From assembly GCF_001427865.1 (NCBI RefSeq), contig NZ_LMHH01000001.1, forward strand, positions 372,001-436,000: a stretch of 64,000 nt of DNA. The letters run 5' to 3'. Position numbers and translations under genes: made by a program. Shown here piece after piece: positions 41,167 through 49,012 of this stretch. The DNA is from Altererythrobacter sp. Root672 (GTDB lineage: Bacteria; Pseudomonadota; Alphaproteobacteria; Sphingomonadales; Sphingomonadaceae). Each line of letters starts with the position of its first letter. The first letter of the stretch is position 1. The notes beneath the pieces are model-generated. The model saw only the letters and a list, made by a program, of their open reading frames with translations, was not told the DNA's origin and searched no databases.

Positions 41167-41462
41167 TCGCAGTCCTCGGTACCTTCCGCTTCCCCGCCGA
41201 GGCGCTTGCCGAAGCCCGACCGCTGATGCGCGCGGTGATCGAGGCGACGCTCGTCGAGACCGGATGCCGGACATACTCCTATGCGGAGGACGTGGCCGAA
41301 GCGGGCCTGTTCCGGGTGACCGAAATCTGGGACAGCCGGGAGGCATTGTCAGCCCACTTCGAGACCGACCACATGCGCCGGTGGAGCGAGCAACGGGCGG
41401 CTCTGGGGTTCTTCGACCGGCGCATCATGCTTTACGAGTTGGGCGGGTCGATAGAACTTTAG
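41163..41462 (+). CDS. Antibiotic-biosynthesis-monooxygenase-fold protein (putative quinol monooxygenase)
   Basis: The 99-residue product has the ferredoxin-like ABM fold seen in YgiN and related proteins: MIAVLGTFRFPAEALAEARPLMRAVIEATLVETGCRTYSYAEDV, then FRVTEIWDSREALSAHFETDHMRRW. The W-x-S-x-E-A-L-x-x-H pattern is conserved across the family. The start is a TTG overlapping the ppk2 stop by four bases, which is unusual but is the only start compatible with the fold. Members act as quinol monooxygenases or have unknown substrates. Confidence 0.83.
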   Translation: MIAVLGTFRFPAEALAEARPLMRAVIEATLVETGCRTYSYAEDVAEAGLFRVTEIWDSREALSAHFETDHMRRWSEQRAALGFFDRRIMLYELGGSIEL

Positions 41463-41597
41463 TTCGGGCGTTCTGAGCGGTTCGTTCATTGGCGGCCTCG
41501 TCCTGCTGGCAATATTTGGCAATAAACCCTTGTTTTAGCGAGCAATTCACGCTCACTTGCGGGAGCTGGCGAATCATTCCGCTTGCTCCTTGTGCAA

Positions 41598-41615
41598 CCT
41601 CAAGCTAACTTGAGG
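41598..41615. promoter_or_regulatory. SoxR operator upstream of soxR
   Basis: CCTCAAG-CTAA-CTTGAGG is an 18-base dyad that differs by one base from the E. coli soxS operator as I recall it (CCTCAAG-TTAA-CTTGAGG). It sits between a -35-like TTGTGC (41590-41595) and a weak -10 near 41615-41621, the stretched spacing used by MerR-family activators. It is 25 bases from the soxR start, so autoregulation is likely. Confidence 0.88.
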
Positions 41616-41640
41616 TCAAACGAAAACAGGTGGGTTCGCC

Positions 41641-42081
41641 ATGGTGGAAGACCGCTTCATAACGATTGGCCAGCTTGCCGCGCGCACGGGCGTCGCGGTG
41701 TCGGCGATCCGCTATTACGAAGACAAGGGGCTGCTCCAGGCGCTGCGCACAGGGGGCAATCAGCGTCGCTTCCTGCGCTCTGACATTCGCCGGGTGAGCT
41801 TCATTCTGATCGCTCAGAAACTGGGGCTCGCGCTGTCGGAGATCGAAGGGCAGCTGGCTCAGCTTCCGCAAGGCCGCGCGCCCACGCTGTCGGACTGGCA
41901 GCAGATCAGTCGCCGCATGCGGTTCGAGATCGACCAGCGGATCAACTTGCTGACGCGCACCCGCAACCAGCTCGATCAATGCATCGGCTGTGGTTGCCTG
42001 AGCCTGCAGAAATGCCAGCTCTACAACAAGGACGACCGCCTCGGAGCCATGGGCGCCGGGCCGCGTGCGATTTTGGGATAA
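41641..42081 (+). CDS. soxR: Redox-sensitive transcriptional activator SoxR
   Basis: SoxR is a MerR-family dimer whose [2Fe-2S] cluster senses redox-cycling compounds. The 146-residue product has the winged-helix N-terminus (TIGQLAARTGVAVSAIRYYEDKGLL). Near the end it has the cluster ligands CIGCGC-x5-C (Cys114, Cys117, Cys119, Cys125), with the same spacing as E. coli Cys119/122/124/130. No soxS is adjacent, as expected outside the enterobacteria, where SoxR controls its targets directly. The neighbouring genes on the same strand do not carry a second operator that I could see. Confidence 0.96.
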   Translation: MVEDRFITIGQLAARTGVAVSAIRYYEDKGLLQALRTGGNQRRFLRSDIRRVSFILIAQKLGLALSEIEGQLAQLPQGRAPTLSDWQQISRRMRFEIDQRINLLTRTRNQLDQCIGCGCLSLQKCQLYNKDDRLGAMGAGPRAILG

Positions 42082-42301
42082 GGGGAGAAAGCGAGCGCGG
42101 AAACGGGTCGGCCCAGGGGTTCAGGTTGGACCTAACCGTTAGCTTAGCATGCCGAAGGGGAATCTCCGGTTCCGTGACCTCCGCGCTCGCTGGCCTCGGT
42201 AGTCATACTGATATAGTTACGCCCGCGACCATGCTATGCTGAAAGCGCCAGATATTTGGCGTTAGGCGCATCGTGGGTGACTTGTGCCGCCCCGGCACAA
42301 T

Positions 42302-42670
42302 TCAGCCGAGCAGTTCGCTAGGCCAGCCAATTCTCACCAGCGTCCCGTCCGGGTCCGAAACCGATACCTCGTACATGCCCCAAGGCTTGTGGGACGGCCC
42401 GCCTCCGGGAAGGAGATCGGCAATGCGCGTGGCCAGTCCATCGACGTCTTCGAGGTAAAGGTAGAGGCCATTGGGGTTGCGGCCTGGGACGACCCAGCCC
42501 TTGGGTGATTCCGACGACAGGTGCAGCAGCCAACCCTTGCCGTCGCCTAGGATGCGATAGGTGCTGTAGTCGCTGAGGACTTCGAGGCCGAGGCGGGCGT
42601 AGAACGCGGTGCTGGCTTCGATGTCGTTGCAGGGCACGATCGCAACCAGGGTGTGGGGGTGAGCGGTCAT
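42302..42670 (-). CDS. VOC-family (glyoxalase/bleomycin-resistance fold) protein
   Basis: The 122-residue product is a single vicinal-oxygen-chelate module pair: HTLVAIVPCNDIEASTAFYARLGLEVLSDY, then GLYLYLEDVDGLATRI and WGMYEVSVSDPDGTLVRIGWP. Metal-site residues are hard to assign, and the function of such short VOC proteins is often unknown. The gap of 220 bases between it and the convergent soxR shows no clear feature except a weak five-base-pair hairpin near 42247-42262. Confidence 0.82.
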   Translation of the reverse strand: MTAHPHTLVAIVPCNDIEASTAFYARLGLEVLSDYSTYRILGDGKGWLLHLSSESPKGWVVPGRNPNGLYLYLEDVDGLATRIADLLPGGGPSHKPWGMYEVSVSDPDGTLVRIGWPSELLG

Positions 42671-42742
42671 TGGTGCAAATTACACTAAGGCTCTCGAGCG
42701 AGAAATCCTCACTGACTGATGGGTGTGCGGAAGAGAAATTGT

Positions 42743-42933
42743 GTCACGCGAAGGCGCAAAGATGGGGCGCAGCCTTTTGCTCGCGCTCGCGCTCACACCC
42801 GACGACCCTTCGTCATCCCCGCGAACGCGGGGGCCCCAGTCGGCTCTTTGCGCCGGTCCGTCCTGGGTTCCCGCGTTCGCGGGAATGACGAATCTTGGCG
42901 GTAGAGAGCAGTCTCTTCGCGCCTTTGCGTGAC
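42743..42933. repeat. Composite nested inverted-repeat element
   Basis: In a 487-base gene-free stretch (42671-43157) two inverted repeats are nested. The outer arms are 42743-42761 and 42915-42933 (GTCACGCGAAGGCGCAAAG against its near-complement, two mismatches). The inner arms are 42811-42839 and 42863-42890, each built on CCCGCGAACGCGGG, itself palindromic. The inner unit looks like the REP-type elements common in sphingomonads. Beyond the repeat, 42934-43157 contains only the upstream region of the small ORF at 43158. Confidence 0.8.
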
Positions 42934-43157
42934 GCCAACTCTTCTTACTACCTCGATCAAACGTATGGGTGCCGTCGGGAAATCCACTTCGCCTCAAGTT
43001 AGGAAGTTCCACCAACATGCGGGATTGCGAGCATTCGTAATCCAGCCTTAAGCGCCATAAACCGCGCAAATACGCCCTTTCGACAGTTTGGCACGGCCTA
43101 TGCAATGTACTTTGCATCGGCGGAATGACCCGCCAAGTGAAACGAAGGGGATTAGAA

Positions 43158-43292
43158 ATGACCGTTTTTTCAAAGTTCGCCCAGCACGCTTTCGCCGCCA
43201 TCGGCGCCGTTGCTATCTCGACGATCCTGTGGGCCAATGCTCTGGCGACCCAGGCTTCGGACATTCATTCGGTCGCGGGTATTCTTGCTTAA
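43158..43292 (+). CDS. Small hydrophobic peptide, 44 residues, unknown
   Basis: The reading frame MTVFSKFAQHAF...SVAGILA encodes 44 residues. A hydrophobic stretch FAAIGAVAISTILWANALA occupies about residues 12-30, resembling either a membrane span or a signal peptide followed by a short tail. AAGGGG at 43145-43150 lies seven bases before the ATG, a good ribosome site. Codon third positions are GC-rich. It stands alone between the repeat element and smc. No function or family is suggested. Confidence 0.6.
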   Translation: MTVFSKFAQHAFAAIGAVAISTILWANALATQASDIHSVAGILA

Positions 43293-43433
43293 GCCCGGTC
43301 AGCCACCGCAGATCAGAACTCAACCCATCAACCAGAAGGGTACTGCGGATGATTAAACGAACATGCCTAGAAGGCGGCGGAGGACACGGCTCGATCTGAG
43401 CACCTCCGCTGCTGGCATAGCCCGCAGCTCCAC

Positions 43434-46400
43434 CTACTCAGCCGCCAGCAGTTCCTCCGCTCCGCCGAGGTCCACGCTCACGAGGCGGCTCACGCCTTTC
43501 TCCACCATCGTTACGCCGAACAGGCGATGCATCCGGCTCATGGTCACCGCGTTGTGGGTGACGATGAGGTAGCGGGTCTTCGTTTCGCGCACCATCGCGT
43601 CGAGCAGGTCGCAGAACCGATCGATATTGGCATCGTCCAGCGGCGCGTCGACCTCGTCGAGCACGCAGATCGGCGCCGGGTTGGTCAGGAACAACGCAAA
43701 GATCAGTGCCACTGCCGTAAGCGCCTGCTCGCCGCCCGATAGCAGCGTCAGCGACTGCAGCCGCTTGCCGGGGGGCTGGGCGTAGATCTCCAGGCCCGCT
43801 TCGAGCGGATCGTCGGAATCGACCAGTGCGAGGTGCGCCTGCCCGCCCTCGAACAACCGCGTGAACAGCTGGCGGAAGTGGGTGTCCACCTCCTCGAAGG
43901 CGGCGCGCAGCCGCTCGCGGCCTTCGCGGTTGAGGTTGCCGATCGATCCGCGCAGGCGATTGACCGCCTCGGCCAGTTCAGCCTGCTCTGCAACGCTCGC
44001 GCCGTGTTCCTGCTCGATCCGCGACAACTCGTCGGCTGCAACTAGGTTGACCGGGCCGATCCGCTCACGTTCGCCGACCAGGCGGTCCATTACCGCGGAC
44101 TCCTCGCCAGCGCCGGCAACGTCGGCAGGGTCGAATTCGAAGCGGGTGGCGAGCACTGGCGGTGGGCACTGGAAGCGCTCGCCGGAAATGCGCGCCATTT
44201 CCTCGCGGCGGGACTCTTCGTTCTCGGCCCGCGCGGCTGAGCCGGCGCGCTCTTCGCGGGCCGTGGCCAGCGCCTCGGCGGCCATCGTCAGCGCGGCGTC
44301 GGCGGTGCGACCGGCCTCGCTGGCGGCCGCGACTGCGGTTTCAGCGGCGGCGAGTTCGGTGGCCAGTCGGTCGCGCACGGCCTGACCGCCCTCGATCTCG
44401 CGCATGAGCGAAGCAGGCTTGGCAGCGACGATGGCGCGTTCCTCGGCAATCTCGTCGAAGCGCAGACCCATGTCGGACAGGCGCTTGGCGGCGTCGCCGG
44501 CGCGGGCTTCCCAGCCCTTGATGTCGGCGCGCTGCGTCGAAACCCGTTCGCGCGCGACGGCTAACGCCTGGTCATGCGCGGCGAGGGCGGCGGCGGTGCT
44601 CTGCAGCGTTCCGCGCGAGGCTTCGTTCTTCGCCTGCGCGGCGGCCAGGGCGGCGCGGCCGGTCTCAGGGCCGGGCAGAGTGAGCTTCTTGGCCTGTGCA
44701 CTCGCCAGTTCCGCTTGAGCCTGCTGGCGTTGTTCGGCGAGGCCCGCCTCGGTCGCAGCCAGTTCCTCGCGGCGAGCGGCAAGGCGTTCACGCGCCGCCT
44801 CGGCCTGGTCGAGCGCGCGCAACGCCTGGCGCTCGGCCTCTGCGGCCTGCTGGGCCTCGCGCTCGATGGCGACGAGGGTGCGCTGGAGTTCGGCAAGCTG
44901 TTCCTGCGCGATGCGTTGGCTCGCCTCGGCCTCGGTCGCGGCTTCGCGCAAGGCCGGGAGCTGGGCGTCGAGATCGGCAAAGCGGTTCTCGGCCTCAAGC
45001 CGGGCGGCCTCTGCCGCGCCTTCACCGCGGGCCAAGAAGCCGTCCCACCGGCGCAGGCGACCGTCGCGGGTGACGAGCCATTCGCCTGGCTTGAGCGTGC
45101 GGCCATCGTCGGTCTCGGCGAAATGGACCAACGCGAGCCGCGCGACCAACTGTGGCGGGCAATCGCGAACATGCGCGGCGAGGCTGCCGACCACGGGCGA
45201 GGGCGCCTCGGCCCCGCTCCAGTAGCGGCCCTCCGCGTCTCCCGACGGCGCGCCGAGTGGCGCCTTGGCGTCACGCCCAAGGACGGCGGCGAGCGCGCGT
45301 TCGTAGCCGGGTTCGGCGGCAACCTTGTCGAGCGCCACGGGCAGACCATGCTTGCCGGCCGCCTGCTTCGCCCGCGCCTCGCGGTCGCGATGGAGCGCTT
45401 GCCACTCGCGTTCGATCCCGGCGAGTTCGGCGCGAGCGGTGGCGAGCGTGCTGGCGGCTTCGTCGCGGGCCTTGGCGAGGTCTTCCTTGCGTGCCTGTTC
45501 CTCGGAGAGCTTCTCGCGGGTGCGGGCGAGGGACTGCGCGGCATCGTCGACAGCAGACTGAGCGGATACGACGGCCTCGTCAGGGTCGCCTTGAGCGGAA
45601 AGGGTGGCGCGCTGGTCTTCAAGCCGCCGAACCTCGTTCTCCAACCGCGCGAGCCGGGCCTCGACTTGGCCGACTTCGGCCAGAGCGATGCGCCACTCGG
45701 CCTCGACGCCCGCGTGGTCCGCAGTGGCCTTAGCAAGGGCCAACTCCGCGGCGCGAGAAGCCGCTTCGGCCTGTTCGGCCGCGCGAGTGAACTCGGGCCG
45801 TCGCGCCTCGTCGGTTGCGAGCGAAGCTTCACCCTTGGCCAGATCCTCGGCCAGCTTCTTGAGCGCCTCGGCCGCGTCGCGAGTCACCCGATCGGCCTCG
45901 CCGCGGTCTTCCTCCAGTCGCTGCTTCTGGCGGTCGAGGTCGGCCAGGCGCTGTTCGGCCGCTTCGAGCTGGCTCGATAGCGCCGCCATGCGGTGACCGT
46001 GGGCGCTGGCATCGTCGCGTCGGTCGGCCAGCTCCTCACGCACTTCGGCGAGCTTCTGCGCAGCCGCGGCTTGCTGCTTCTGTGCCTCTTGCGTGAGCTT
46101 CTGGGCCAGTTCGACCTTCTGCTCGGCCCCGCGTGCGCTGGCCCGCGCGGCTTCGGCGGCCTGAGCGGCGTCGCGCCAGCGGGCGAACACCAGCCGCGCC
46201 TCTGCATGCTGGATCTTGTCGGAGAGGGCCTTGTACCGCTCCGCCTGCTTGGCCTGCCGGCGCAGCGTGGCCATCTGGCTGTCGAGGCCAGCGGCCAGGT
46301 CTTCCAGGCGAGCGAGGTTGGCCTCGGTCTGCTTGAGCTTGCTCTCGGCATCGCGCCGGCGGACGTGGAGGCCGGCGATGCCGGCGGCTTCCTCCAGCAT

Positions 46401-46859
46401 CATGCGCCGTTCGGCCGGCTTGGCGGCGATGACGGCGGCGATCTTGCCCTGGCTGACAAGCGCCGGGCTATGCGCGCCCGTGGCGGCGTCGGCGAAGACC
46501 AGCGACACGTCCTTGGCCCGCACGTCCCGCCCGTTGACCCGATAGGCGCTGCCCGCACCGCGCTCGATCCGGCGGGTGACCTGCAGTTCCTCGCCATCGT
46601 CGCGCACGGCGTCGAGCACGACTTCCGCGAAATCGCGCGGCGGGCGCTGGGCGGTGCCGGCGAAGATTACGTCATCCATCCCGCCAGAGCGCATCGACTT
46701 GGGCGAGTTTTCGCCCATGACCCAGCGGATCGCTTCGAGCAGGTTGGACTTGCCGCAGCCATTGGGCCCGACCACGCCGGTGAGGCCGGGTTCGATGCGC
46801 AACTCGGACGGCTCGACGAAGCTCTTGAAGCCTGCGAGCTTGAGTTTGCGGATCAGCAT
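43434..46859 (-). CDS. smc: Chromosome segregation protein SMC
   Basis: SMC is the core ATPase of chromosome condensation. The 1141-residue product has Walker A GPNGCGKS (residues 31-38), two long Ala/Glu/Arg-rich coiled coils, and a hinge domain around residues 510-630 (KHGLPVALDKVAAEPGYERALAAVLG). At the C-terminus are the ABC signature LSGGEQALTAVALIFALF and Walker B ICVLDEVDAPLDDANIDRF. It is the last gene of the leftward group with dciA-like and two DsbA-like genes; the 124-base gap upstream could hold its own promoter. ScpA and ScpB are not in the window. Confidence 0.96.
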   Translation of the reverse strand: MLIRKLKLAGFKSFVEPSELRIEPGLTGVVGPNGCGKSNLLEAIRWVMGENSPKSMRSGGMDDVIFAGTAQRPPRDFAEVVLDAVRDDGEELQVTRRIERGAGSAYRVNGRDVRAKDVSLVFADAATGAHSPALVSQGKIAAVIAAKPAERRMMLEEAAGIAGLHVRRRDAESKLKQTEANLARLEDLAAGLDSQMATLRRQAKQAERYKALSDKIQHAEARLVFARWRDAAQAAEAARASARGAEQKVELAQKLTQEAQKQQAAAAQKLAEVREELADRRDDASAHGHRMAALSSQLEAAEQRLADLDRQKQRLEEDRGEADRVTRDAAEALKKLAEDLAKGEASLATDEARRPEFTRAAEQAEAASRAAELALAKATADHAGVEAEWRIALAEVGQVEARLARLENEVRRLEDQRATLSAQGDPDEAVVSAQSAVDDAAQSLARTREKLSEEQARKEDLAKARDEAASTLATARAELAGIEREWQALHRDREARAKQAAGKHGLPVALDKVAAEPGYERALAAVLGRDAKAPLGAPSGDAEGRYWSGAEAPSPVVGSLAAHVRDCPPQLVARLALVHFAETDDGRTLKPGEWLVTRDGRLRRWDGFLARGEGAAEAARLEAENRFADLDAQLPALREAATEAEASQRIAQEQLAELQRTLVAIEREAQQAAEAERQALRALDQAEAARERLAARREELAATEAGLAEQRQQAQAELASAQAKKLTLPGPETGRAALAAAQAKNEASRGTLQSTAAALAAHDQALAVARERVSTQRADIKGWEARAGDAAKRLSDMGLRFDEIAEERAIVAAKPASLMREIEGGQAVRDRLATELAAAETAVAAASEAGRTADAALTMAAEALATAREERAGSAARAENEESRREEMARISGERFQCPPPVLATRFEFDPADVAGAGEESAVMDRLVGERERIGPVNLVAADELSRIEQEHGASVAEQAELAEAVNRLRGSIGNLNREGRERLRAAFEEVDTHFRQLFTRLFEGGQAHLALVDSDDPLEAGLEIYAQPPGKRLQSLTLLSGGEQALTAVALIFALFLTNPAPICVLDEVDAPLDDANIDRFCDLLDAMVRETKTRYLIVTHNAVTMSRMHRLFGVTMVEKGVSRLVSVDLGGAEELLAAE

Positions 46860-46983
46860 TGGACGCCAATGTCCATCGGTCGCAAAAACCCCCTGCGTAA
46901 GAGGGAGAGGCTAGACCAACCCGGCAGGCGGAAGAAGCGCGGCGCAGCTGTTTCCACAGCTATACGCCGCGCCATGGTTAACC

Positions 46984-47727
46984 TCAGCGCGCTCCTGCGG
47001 CCTGCAGCGCGGGTTCGAGCACTTCCCAGCTGGTGCCTTCGATGACCTTGCCGTTGAGGATGAAGGTCGGCGTGCCGGTGAGCTTGAGCTCGTCGGCCTG
47101 CTTCTGCGACTCTTCAGCCAGCTTCTGGGCCTTGGCCGTATCGGCGAGGCACATCATCGCCTGGTCGCGGCTGATCCCGCGCGCGGCGAAGAAGTCGAAC
47201 AGGCCGGCAGAATCGGCAATGGCCTGGAAGCGGGTGGCCGGCGGTGACTGCATCGCGGCCTGCACCGCAGCGGCATTGGCCTGCACGTGATCCATGATCG
47301 GCGTGAAGTTGGCCCAGGCCTGATTGGCGAGCGGGTGGAACGTCTCTGGCGTGCCGCAGCGGACCAGCATGGCGATCGTCAGGTCCAGCCCGTCGCGGAT
47401 CAGGTTGCGGACCTCATAGCTGACAATGCCCTTGTTCACGTACTCGTCGAGCGGGCCCGAACCCTTCTGCGAGAACTCGGCGCAGTGCGAGCAGGTGTGG
47501 CTGGCGTATTCGACCAGCTTGAGCGGGGCTTCCGGATTGCCAATGCGGAAGCCGCCTTCGGGCGTTTCCACGGCGGTTTCGGCCCAGGTCGTGCCGGCTG
47601 GCGCTGCGATGGCGGCGATCGGCTCGCCCTTCGGCGCGCCTTCCTCGGTTTTCTCGCCACACGCGGCAAGCGCGAGCGCCGACGTGGCAGCGAGGATGGC
47701 AAACGACACTTGGCGGATGCTGATCAT
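46984..47727 (-). CDS. DsbA-family thiol-disulfide lipoprotein
   Basis: The 247-residue product begins with a lipoprotein signal ending ALAAC (Cys23). The thioredoxin-fold domain carries the active-site motif CSHC (Cys79, Cys82) after KLVEYASHT. The cis-Pro segment LKLTGTPTFILNGKVIEG is near residue 215. This resembles the DsbA-like/Thioredoxin_4 family (BdbD type). It lies in tandem with a second DsbA-like gene 42 bases upstream, and is followed by smc. Oxidase and isomerase activity cannot be distinguished by sequence. Confidence 0.88.
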   Translation of the reverse strand: MISIRQVSFAILAATSALALAACGEKTEEGAPKGEPIAAIAAPAGTTWAETAVETPEGGFRIGNPEAPLKLVEYASHTCSHCAEFSQKGSGPLDEYVNKGIVSYEVRNLIRDGLDLTIAMLVRCGTPETFHPLANQAWANFTPIMDHVQANAAAVQAAMQSPPATRFQAIADSAGLFDFFAARGISRDQAMMCLADTAKAQKLAEESQKQADELKLTGTPTFILNGKVIEGTSWEVLEPALQAAGAR

Positions 47728-47769
47728 GCGGATTCTCTCTTGCGTGGGTCTATGACTGAAAGGGTGGGC

Positions 47770-48456
47770 TCAGGACGCGTTGCGGACGAATTCGTCCAGC
47801 TGTTTGGCCAGCGCGTCCCAAGAGTGGGTTCCGGGCAGGACAACGCCGTTGACCGCGAAAGTCGGCGTGCTGTCGATGCCGGGCTTTTCCCAGTCCTTGG
47901 CTGAGGTTTCGGCCAAGGACTTCACGAAAGCCTCATCGGCCAGGCAGCGGTCGGCTTCCGCTCGCGAGTAACCGCGGCGGGCCATGATGTCGTACAACTT
48001 GAAGTCGCTTGCGATGGCGCGCCGACCGGCGGCGCCGGGCGTACGCCAACGTGCCTGCTGAGCCGCTGTCGACTTGGTAAGCGGTTCGATCCACTTGTCC
48101 TGGCCGATCATGAAGGCGGAATGGTTCTGCGGGAACTTCGAAACCGGGCCGCAATGCGCCAGGACCGCCACCGTCAGGTCGATCGGATCGCGCAGCAAGT
48201 GGCGGACCTCGAGGTTGATCTTGCCTGGAGCGATATAGGCCAGCTTGATCGGCTCTTCCCCCTCGCGGGTGAAGGCCGCGCAATGCGGGCAGGTATAGCT
48301 GATGTATTCGACGAGCCTGACCTTGGCGGCCGGGTTGCCGATCACGTGGCTGGTGCCGGTCGCGCTGACCGTGGTGTTCCAGTTGGCGGTGGCACCGCCT
48401 GAAGCAAGCGCCGCGACACCAAGCGCAATGGCGGCGGCAATCCTCTTTCCGATCAT
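47770..48456 (-). CDS. DsbA-family periplasmic thiol-disulfide protein
   Basis: The 228-residue product has a cleavable signal peptide (cleavage near GGATA, residue 24) and the active site CPHC (Cys56, Cys59), the canonical DsbA dipeptide. The IDSTPTFAVNGVVLPG segment holds the cis-Pro. Architecture parallels the neighbouring CSHC lipoprotein, so the two look like an old tandem duplication with one copy anchored to the membrane. The start overlaps the stop of the dciA-like gene by four bases. Confidence 0.88.
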   Translation of the reverse strand: MIGKRIAAAIALGVAALASGGATANWNTTVSATGTSHVIGNPAAKVRLVEYISYTCPHCAAFTREGEEPIKLAYIAPGKINLEVRHLLRDPIDLTVAVLAHCGPVSKFPQNHSAFMIGQDKWIEPLTKSTAAQQARWRTPGAAGRRAIASDFKLYDIMARRGYSRAEADRCLADEAFVKSLAETSAKDWEKPGIDSTPTFAVNGVVLPGTHSWDALAKQLDEFVRNAS

Positions 48457-48983
48457 TCGGACCCCTCTCTCTCGCCGAGGCTGCGAGCGAGCGATTCGAG
48501 CACCGCGCGCAACTCCGGATCCCCAATATCGCGCAAGCTGTCGCCCAATTCCATCGGGATTGGCTTGAGCGACGGCGGCGCTGTCCGTGCGCCTTGTGCA
48601 CGCGGCGGCTTAACCGCGCCTTGCCGTAATTTCACCCGCGCCACCGCCTTGTAGCCGAAGAAGCGGTTCACTCGCTCCATGATCTCGGGGATCAGGTGCT
48701 GGATCAGCGGTGCGTGGGCCGGCAGGACGACAAGCTGGAGGATGCCCTCGTTCTTCTCGCCCGGCGGGAAGCGGATCGCCTCTGGGCTGCAGACTTGCGC
48801 ATGGTGCGGTCCGACGATCTCCGGCCAGCGCGTGACCACGCTCGACTGCACGAAACCGAAGCGGCGGAAGGCGGCGCGCCCGATCTGCGGGACAAGCTCC
48901 GCCACCGGCCGGGCAGGGCCTCCTCTAGGGCGTTCGTAAGCCTTGGGCTTAACCCCCTTCTTCTTTTCGCCATCGCGTTCCAT
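48453..48983 (-). CDS. DUF721 protein (DciA-like)
   Basis: The product (176 residues from ATG 48983) contains the DUF721 core: VPQIGRAAFRRFGFVQSSVVTRWPEIVGPHHAQVCSPEAIRFP, a following LVVLPAHAPLIQHLIPEIMERVNRFFGY, and a basic linker. DUF721 includes DciA, which loads the replicative helicase in bacteria without DnaC. The longer frame to 49088 would run into the divergent mutY gene; ATG 48998 is also possible, and neither start has a good ribosome site. It is the first gene of the dsbA-dsbA-smc group. Confidence 0.8.
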   Translation of the reverse strand: MERDGEKKKGVKPKAYERPRGGPARPVAELVPQIGRAAFRRFGFVQSSVVTRWPEIVGPHHAQVCSPEAIRFPPGEKNEGILQLVVLPAHAPLIQHLIPEIMERVNRFFGYKAVARVKLRQGAVKPPRAQGARTAPPSLKPIPMELGDSLRDIGDPELRAVLESLARSLGEREGSE

Positions 48984-49012
48984 GGACGCGAAGCCCATGC
49001 CATAGCGGCGCG

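Noticed and set aside
42247-42262. CGCCA-N6-TGGCG hairpin between soxR and the VOC gene as a terminator
   Set aside because: Only five base pairs with no following T-run; too weak to call.
43377-43409. GCGGAGG/CCTCCGC hairpin as the smc terminator
   Set aside because: The stem is only seven base pairs with a long loop and there is no T-run after it on the minus strand.
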